The translations under genes were made by a program, and so were the position numbers. Below the pieces are notes generated by a model that saw only the letters and a list, made by a program, of their open reading frames with translations, was not told the DNA's origin and did no database searches. This document shows, piece after piece, positions 57,422 through 64,000 of a stretch of DNA of 64,000 bases. Source of the DNA: Eutypa lata (taxonomy: Eukaryota > Ascomycota > Sordariomycetes > Xylariales > Diatrypaceae). The stretch's first letter is position 1; the number at the start of each line of letters is the position of its first letter. The DNA is taken from NCBI GenBank assembly GCA_022661535.1, contig JAKULF010000009.1, positions 186,001-250,000 of the forward strand. The letters run 5' to 3'.

Positions 57422-59021
57422 GTTTGGAGGTCGCGGGGGAGGAGAAGGGCCATGGCTGTTTGGTCGTAACACTCGACGTACGGACGGACGGACGGACGGA
57501 CGGATGGAGCGGATAGACGATGATCGTCTCTGTGTTCCTGAGCTGAACTTGTTTCTTTTTTTGTTTTTTGGTACTTTTTTTTTGTCTTTGCTTGCTGCTA
57601 TGCTACTGTTGGACAGTGTACCTCGTATATATTTATGGTATCCTATCAACTGCGAAACGTACATACAAGTTATTAGCATAACGTCAATTTATTTATCCAT
57701 CCGGTAATATATACCCCTTGAATATGGTCTGAATATGTATGGTACCAGTGTATGTATTTGTGTGTAATAACCTAGACGGTTTCCGGCCGTTTGATTGGCA
57801 ACGCTTTAATTCGTGCTGCCAAAAGAAAAAGAAGAAAACAGCCTCTAACCTGAACCACTGCTGTGATTTGCTTATCGCCGCTTTCTCGTCCTCCGCAACA
57901 GAGCAGGTATCTACGTCCATGACCACGCCCATAACTACCCCGGCCATTCGACCAGCGAGAACCCATTCAGGAAACCTTTTTTTTTTTTTTTTGAAGAAGA
58001 AGAAGAAGAAGGAGGAGGCACAACGGCTTCAAGGACGGCACGCATCCTACGACCCGAGCAAAATGCCGAGCAACAGAGACGCCTGCCTCGTCCCGATATT
58101 TATAACGTTATGCATACGTCGTCGAATCGGCCAGCGAACCCCCATAACCACCCGTGGTACTGGGCCGGCCTCTATACGGCAGTAAACCTTAGCTAACAGG
58201 TACGGGTCGAAGATGTTGTAGTCCTGGTCTTGGTGGTGGTCCTGGTTTTGCGGTTGCGATTGCAATTACAACTGCAGTCAGTTACAATACATCTTAATTA
58301 GTATCCATGGGACCCTCTCGCACTTGAGAGAAGATGGTGCGAAGATGGATTTTTATTCATTCTGAGCATTGCCCTTCCATGACCTGGAGCAGATGTGTTT
58401 CTGGCCCCTATTTTCTAGTGTGACGTCAGTCCAGCTCATAGGGGGCTAGCTTATGTAAGCGTAATTACAGTACCTCCTGACTAACTACTCCTTCCCTCCC
58501 CTTATTTTCGACGCGACTAACTGGTGTTACACTAAAGCAATAATTATATGATTTGATTTTTTATCCTTCGTTGTAGTTTAGTTCGGTTTGTTTTCCTGCT
58601 CACCGGCTCCCTTCTAACCTGATCATTTTCTGATGAAGCCGAACCTACGGGACAACGTTAGCCATCATCCTCATAAGGTTATGTTGTTAAAACTTCTTCG
58701 GCACGTAGGAGAGGTCTTTGTTTCTATTTGAGATGTTTCTGGGCGCATTTTATGGTCGGCCATCGGTGCATTGTGGTCATCTATATATGTACATACAAAT
58801 TCCTCCGTAACTCACGAACGTATAGCTTGGGAAGGGGTTGAGTTACCCTAGAATGGCATCTTTCCCATGCTAAATGCGATCAATCACCCATGTATCCATC
58901 TTCCCTCCTCGGCTGCCCGAGTCCCCCTCCACCACTTCCATATCGTGATCTCCTAGATCGCAATCCATCCATGAAGACACAGTGAATTGATAACAGGAGC
59001 AATGAGCTACGCCGGCCACCA
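57422..59021. other. 1.6-kb intergenic, converging 3' flanks
   Basis: Simple repeats: (CGGA)5 at 57481-57503 and T16 followed by GAA units at 57977-58018. An ORF across the latter (57739-58185) is low-complexity and not credible. No gene seen. Confidence 0.5.
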
Positions 59022-59399
59022 CTAAGAGTAGTCTCCAACCTGGAAGCTACCCACTTTGAAGGGATTCTGCTGGCCTTCATTGATATCGGCGAAGGGGATG
59101 TTGCAGTTGTCGTCGTTCGACAGGCCGAAGGTCTGTTGCTGGGTGACGGACGAGTGTTGGCAGTCGTTCGTTGACCAGGTCAAGATGCGAACGCCCTCGT
59201 CGATAAACGACTGGTCCACCGACTGCGTGGAGAAAGAGCGGAACGGCGTGTTCATCTGGTGGCAGTCTTCGAGGTTGTGCAGCGTGATGCTTTCCGCGGG
59301 GCTGCTGCACTTGAGGTCCGAGTAGGTCTTTACTGTCAGGTATCTGGCTGTGGCGACTGTTGCGAGACACATGGGTAGAATGGTGGAGGTGAACTTCAT
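59022..59399 (-). CDS. small secreted protein, 125 aa
   Basis: Intronless ORF from the ATG at 59399. The first ~18 residues are a signal peptide: Lys, a hydrophobic core (ILPMCLATVATA), then a likely cut before RYLTV. The mature part has four cysteines (31, 46, 80, 99), enough for two disulphides, and no Lys-rich or repeat region. The C terminus is VGSFQVGDYS. No family was recognised. Small secreted cysteine-containing proteins of this size are common in fungi as cell-surface or host-interaction proteins, but nothing here shows a role. A TATA box lies about 140 nt upstream. Confidence 0.75.
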   Translation of the reverse strand: MKFTSTILPMCLATVATARYLTVKTYSDLKCSSPAESITLHNLEDCHQMNTPFRSFSTQSVDQSFIDEGVRILTWSTNDCQHSSVTQQQTFGLSNDDNCNIPFADINEGQQNPFKVGSFQVGDYS

Positions 59400-59536
59400 T
59401 TTGACGGTTGGATGTAGGATGTAGTGAGTGAGTAAGTGAGTGTATAGCTGTTGCAAAGAATTCTTAGCTAGATAGATAGATGTTGGAGGTTTGTCTTTTC
59501 TCGATGGACCTCACATAGTTGACATTCTTCCGTCCT

Positions 59537-59544
59537 CTTTTATA
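59537..59544 (-). promoter_or_regulatory. TATA box of the small secreted protein gene
   Basis: TATAAAAG on the minus strand, about 140 nt upstream of the ATG at 59399. The canonical sequence and spacing fit a regulated fungal promoter. Confidence 0.6.
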
Positions 59545-62097
59545 GACTTGGTCCATGTCGTCTCTATACCATATGTCATCTCTGTATCGTATTGTAGGCA
59601 TCCAACGAACGGCGAGATGGCGCCAGTCTACAACACTCTGCAACAAGATTTTGGAATGGTAGTCAAAGCTTCCACGAATATCTGTTACTTACCTTCCAAT
59701 CACTTAGCCAAGCAATTAGCCCCCTGAGACATCAGTGTAGATTGTTGTAGACTGACGCCATCTAGGCATTCCAAGAACTATAGGTCTCACACATCGGAAG
59801 TCTTACATGAAATGGGTTCAGCACAGGCCCGTTGATTATACGAGCGACGATACGAGCATCTATAGTCCAAACCCAACAACCAACAACTCAGTTCACTCAT
59901 CCAACGCGGTTCAATTCCGTGACTATCATCCAAGAGCCGCCAGCATCAATTTTCCGTGATAATTGACAACAAAGAGTCTATATACTACGTAGAGTGATGG
60001 TGACAACATCGGAGGATAGCGTGTCTTGGTATGAAGGTTATGCAGGCAGCACGTGCCATTAGAGATTAGGTGAACCAGTGTAACGACTCAAGAGTGTGAC
60101 AGGCGCGGGAGCGCGGGTTCGGATCGGCGCGCACTACTACTGTAATGGGGGTCAGGGCTGAGGGGGTGGACCGGCTGGCCTCATCGGAACGGGGCATCAG
60201 CGTGGTCATGCCGATCCACATGCCGGCCGGACTCCCCATGTTCCCACCGCTCGGCTTGGAGATTCTGTACAACGCCTCGCCGAATTGCCCGACACGCCCG
60301 ATTGCTCGACGGGTTCAGGACGCTACTTATGTCAGTCTTTGTTAAAATACTTGATACATTTACCCTTTGGAGAGATAGGTTCGCCAAACTCGCCTATATG
60401 TGGGTTATCACACTTTACTATATAATATAAAAAATGTGCATATTTTTATAAATACACTTTGCAATCGGACAAACTGTTTTCTATGTTATCGATTACTGAA
60501 TAATGGTTGGTTGGCATTAAATCAGCGTAAATGATTTCAACCTAAGTATTTCAGTATCTCATTTAATTTGGCAACGACCTGCGATGGCACGAAGGCATCC
60601 ATCCATCGATGTCTGCCTGAAGTGGACAAGCGGTGTGTCACGAATACAAGTCAGATAATAACGGATACTCGTATTCATGGAGGCTGCGGTTCATTAGTAA
60701 GTCCAGTGTCGATCGTTGGAAACAGTCTTCTATAGGTTCTTGGCGCATTGTAAGACCAGAATGGCCCGTATAGTATTTATCAAGCGAAGAATCCATAGAT
60801 GAGGAGGCATAACGTCTATATGACCACGGAAATACGCGACGTGGGCGAAAAAAATTACCCACTACCATTGTAAACCGACTCAAACTCGTTAATAATATAC
60901 TTCACTCCCCAGCTTCCTTGGGTTTTTCCTACCATGATCTATTCTTTCGCGATTAGATCTATGTAGTGGCGGAATATTTACATAGTCAGCTGCAAAATCT
61001 CCTCCTGATGTCTTAAAAGGCCTGGTCGGGTTTTAACTCTCTAGGTAATCAATTCAACTTGGTAGATATGTCATTGCCAGCTGATCATTCTAATTGGCCC
61101 TACATCCAAAGGTTCCGACGAAAGAAGAAAGGGCAGTGTTCCCACGCAGTGTATGTACATCGCAGCACCGGCGCGTAGGGAGAGCCAGCATCTGTCCCTC
61201 TGTAAGTACGGATCATCTGTGGGTGCTGAGTCCAGATCAGGAGGAGCGGCAGGGGATTTGGGGTCGATAAGAAGAGGTTTGGGGAGGCATAATACGAGGA
61301 GGCGGACAGGCGTATGGGAAGACGTGTGATGATAATTAATAGTAAGTTCCTGTGGCACCTGTGCCGGAAAGTTTGTCGCACTTGGTACCCACACGCGTAT
61401 CTCGAATTGCCACTTGAGTGGTTTCCTCCGGAAGTACGTTGTAGATAGGTAGAGGGCGCCAACTAGCAGTCGCCGCCACTTCTGCCTTTCCTCCTAGTAA
61501 AGCGAATAGGTTGACGAGGTCAAATGGTCCAATTCATCGTTAACTAAACAAGCTTATTCTTACGCGGATCTATGTATTCTTCCATTCTAGACCAAATAAA
61601 ATGTTACAATCGAGTATATACATACCGTTATCGCTAATGCTACAACGGCGTCGTATTTTAGCGTGATATCAATGCAACGGTAGGTAGGTACTTCCAAGGT
61701 TTACATCTCCATAAAGGAGCAGTGATTGAGAATGTATGTGGGAAGAATGACGGGGAATTCTTATATAGGAACCTAGCCGCTAGCTATTGGTTTCTAATCG
61801 TGCATGGTTAGTCAGAGAAAGGGCAGCATGTTGTTAGCTGTCTATTCTCTAGCAGATGAGGAGATGGCTCATTCCCTAGTCTGCACATCAGTCTACTATT
61901 AAGGGCCAGAAAGGCTAAACAGACATGATTAGATCTTCACCACCAAATGTATACCGTGATAGTCACATGAGCCATTAATACACAGAAACTATGTTATCTC
62001 AGTTGGACTTCGCACAATAGTGATTTATGAATTGATTGTGCCATATACCATCATCTATTTATTACAACGTGTCTTCCTTTACCCTTCTCACTTTCAT
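59545..62097. other. 2.6-kb intergenic region with a GC-rich island
   Basis: Mostly AT-rich. A GC-rich patch at about 60095-60320 is open in several frames on both strands but matches nothing recognised. It may be a gene relic. A second patch near 61100-61460 has overlapping minus-strand ORFs of 107 and 120 codons without domains. Confidence 0.45.
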
Positions 62098-63576
62098 TCA
62101 GTCAAAAGACTTTATTGCCCACTGGCTGTTGGGTCTAACTTCTACCTCCCATACCCCTAATTCAGGGTGCTTACTAGCCCGTACTGTCTTCAACTTCGGA
62201 AAGTGGCCGTGGTAGAACAGCTTCGACAGGTCTTCACGGGTCTTTACTGGATCACCTAGCTCGCAGAAGGTGAGATGAAGGTGTTCTAGGGATGCTGGGA
62301 GAAGCTCCCAAAGTGCGGGCCAGTTCTCCGGGAGGTTAATTGCAAAGCCGTCCAGGCCATCCTCCTCTAACATTCCGACAAGCCATCCATGATTGATCTC
62401 CAGGGCCTTCAGGTGACGCAGGGTTTTCAAGGACCCGACTACACCTGCCATCTGGTATGGTTCAATCCATGAAATCCCGTCATAAGTGTTCAGCTCGAGA
62501 ACGCGGAGGCTAGACGCATACTGGTGCAACGCGACGCCGATCTCGCCCACCCCGATCCAGCGTTTGAGTTCTTCACTCCAGTGAATACGGAGGGTGTGAA
62601 GACTCTCACCACCACCGCAGGAGTGTAAGAAGTCTCTAAGATCGGGGGCATTGATGAGCGAGTGCTTAAGCTCGATACTCTCGAGCTTCAGCGGAGAGGG
62701 ATGCCCCCCCGGAATGGTTGGCAATGGTTGGTCCATACAGTCCTTGAAATCCACCATGTGGCATGAGAGTTTCTTCAAGGCGGGTGACACCAGCCCTGGT
62801 ATTAGATGCTGCATCATCACCATTGATTTTGCGTCACAGCTTCCGACATGTAGATGCTGTAGGCAAGAAAGCGGGGTGTGATCGCGAGGAGAAGGAGATA
62901 AGATGGTGATAGTATTAGCTGGCTGGTTTCTCGCTCTGCTAAAATCGTATCGTGGTTGAAGATCCCGTCCGCCTCTATAAGGACTACGGGGGGTTCCAGG
63001 AACATGGAGCGTAGGGACAGGTGAGGTGAAGTGGTAAAATGCGCTCCTAAGCCTGTAGAATGTCCCTGGCAAGGTGATGGAGAGGCGCTCAATTTTCGGC
63101 ACTAAGACTAGGAACATAGTGAGTTCGACGTCTTGCATAGTGTCGAGGTGATCCCTGAAAAAGGTAGGATTCTCAGAAGAGAATACGAGGTCCAAGGCGT
63201 CCTGAATTTGCTTCTTGAACCATGTCGGGAATACAATTTGGCGTTTCATAACAGCCCACACATCCTTGAAGTCGTGGTTTAGCTGGCTAGATGCCTCGAG
63301 AGTAATTCGTTTCACTAGCAATCCTAGGCTGGGCTGCTGGCTTAAGGTGCGGAATAGCAAAAGACGCGTTCTTTTGTCTTGTACCGGTATGCTATGGTAT
63401 AAGATAGACTGAGCTACACCGCGGAAGCCTTTAGAAACTAGGCACAAACGAGCAAGCATCACGCTTCCATGTCCCGGGCGATATCTTAGTTCACCTGGCG
63501 TGTGGTCATGCGTTAGATCCTCTTGGAGACAAGAGAAGATCATGATCAGAACCTCGTCAGGAAAGTCCGGCGGCAT
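62098..63576 (-). CDS. F-box protein, 492 aa
   Basis: Single exon. The F-box is at the very start (MPPDFPDEVLIMIFSCLQ, then MLARLCLVSKGFRGVAQSILYHSI, residues about 1-65). The rest is a leucine-rich, repeat-like body with blocks such as LKLESIELKHSLINAPDL, LHTLRIHWSEELKRW, LRVLELNTYDG and LEHLHLTFCELGDP, resembling degenerate LRRs that would bind a substrate. It is probably an SCF ubiquitin-ligase adaptor; the target is unknown. The ATG at 63576 is right because the F-box follows directly. Codon use is less GC-biased than in the housekeeping genes, typical of the expanded fungal F-box families. Confidence 0.75.
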   Translation of the reverse strand: MPPDFPDEVLIMIFSCLQEDLTHDHTPGELRYRPGHGSVMLARLCLVSKGFRGVAQSILYHSIPVQDKRTRLLLFRTLSQQPSLGLLVKRITLEASSQLNHDFKDVWAVMKRQIVFPTWFKKQIQDALDLVFSSENPTFFRDHLDTMQDVELTMFLVLVPKIERLSITLPGTFYRLRSAFYHFTSPVPTLHVPGTPRSPYRGGRDLQPRYDFSRARNQPANTITILSPSPRDHTPLSCLQHLHVGSCDAKSMVMMQHLIPGLVSPALKKLSCHMVDFKDCMDQPLPTIPGGHPSPLKLESIELKHSLINAPDLRDFLHSCGGGESLHTLRIHWSEELKRWIGVGEIGVALHQYASSLRVLELNTYDGISWIEPYQMAGVVGSLKTLRHLKALEINHGWLVGMLEEDGLDGFAINLPENWPALWELLPASLEHLHLTFCELGDPVKTREDLSKLFYHGHFPKLKTVRASKHPELGVWEVEVRPNSQWAIKSFD

Positions 63577-63714
63577 TTTGTCTATCTATGGACACCCTAT
63601 ATTAGCTAAACATGAAGAAAGAAGCCGTTTTAGTTGCAAATAAATAAAGAGACGGATGGTATTACCGGTTGAAAATGCAGACCTAACTTGGATGATTCTC
63701 GAGGTTGTAATTAG

Positions 63715-63980
63715 AAGTAGAATCGAACAAAACCGACGAGGTTGAGAGTACACAGGATTGGCGACGCGAAAAAAGGGATAGAGAAACGACGAGGTCAATA
63801 GTGTGTAGAGTTGACGACGTCGAGAAAGCCTGTGGGATCGACAAAATCGAGAGTAGGTGGGATCGACGATTTCGAGGCTATGTAGAATCAACAACGGTCA
63901 GATTATGTATCGACGATGTTGAGAAAACGTAGGACCGACGGTGTCGAGATCTTGTAGGGCCGACGTCGAAGGAACTGTGT
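63715..63980. repeat. degenerate ~25-bp tandem array (GGATCGACGATGTCGAG-like)
   Basis: Successive units begin AGAGTTGACGACGTCGAG (63807), GGATCGACAAAATCGAG (63835), GGATCGACGATTTCGAGG (63860), AGAATCAACAACGGTCAG (63884), ATCGACGATGTTGAG (63909), AGGACCGACGGTGTCGAG (63931) and AGGGCCGACGTCGAAGG (63956). Spacing is 22-28 bp, mostly 25. Less clear units extend left to about 63715. The period is not a multiple of three and the frame is not open, so it is non-coding. It may continue to the right of the window. Confidence 0.72.
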
Positions 63981-64000
63981 TGAAAAAAATCTGACCGCGT

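Noticed and set aside
57739..58185. 148-codon ORF through the T16-GAA tract
   Set aside because: Low-complexity Lys/Glu and Phe runs from homopolymer DNA; no start context or domain.
60100..60150. GGTTCGGATC resembling a tRNA B box
   Set aside because: No matching A box or acceptor/anticodon stems could be built around it. No tRNA gene was found in the window.
61071..61462. Overlapping minus-strand ORFs of 107 and 120 codons
   Set aside because: Two different frames are open over the same bases and neither has a recognisable motif; most likely chance.

Overview
The window is nuclear DNA from a filamentous ascomycete (Pezizomycotina, most likely a Sordariomycete). The evidence is short GT-AG introns of about 50-260 nt, TAAC-type branch sites, and fungal families: a HET-domain protein, an RGS-LOV photoreceptor, a BLI-3-like flavin protein, F-box proteins, mannitol-1-phosphate 5-dehydrogenase and a GT90/CAP10 glycosyltransferase. 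Genes sit on both strands without operons, and long AT-rich spacers full of short tetranucleotide words (TACC/TAGG, TACA, CTGT) lie between them.

Layout from the left: the 3' end of an MFS drug/H+ antiporter (+); an SDR oxidoreductase (-); a GT90 glycosyltransferase (-); an RGS-LOV light sensor (-); mitochondrial exonuclease V (-); a small membrane-anchored F-box protein (+) convergent with a large HET-domain protein (-). A 5.7-kb gene-free stretch follows and holds a solo LTR with a 5-bp target duplication. Next come mannitol-1-phosphate 5-dehydrogenase (+), coatomer beta' (+, nine exons) and a 2-Cys peroxiredoxin (-). From 35.9 to 40.5 kb lie three head-to-tail paralogues (+) that resemble a fungal NACHT/STAND core stripped of its P-loop; the middle one carries a nonsense codon. 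Then an F-box/coiled-coil gene (-), a BLI-3-like protein (+), DPH5 (-) divergent from SNU23 (+), UBC7 (+) convergent with ALG1 (-), a His-rich CDF zinc transporter (+), a small secreted protein (-) and another F-box protein (-). The right edge is a degenerate ~25-bp tandem array.

Most recognisable genes are housekeeping: COPI traffic, N-glycan assembly, ERAD ubiquitination, diphthamide synthesis, spliceosome and redox defence. Their adjacency does not imply one pathway. The accessory interest lies in the RGS-LOV gene, whose LOV motif is altered, and in the tandem pseudo-NACHT trio, which is the best candidate for an undescribed system.

Intron boundaries were placed by hand from splice consensus and reading frame. 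Exon sums are divisible by three for all multi-exon genes with both ends visible. Homology statements rest on motif recognition, not on database searches.
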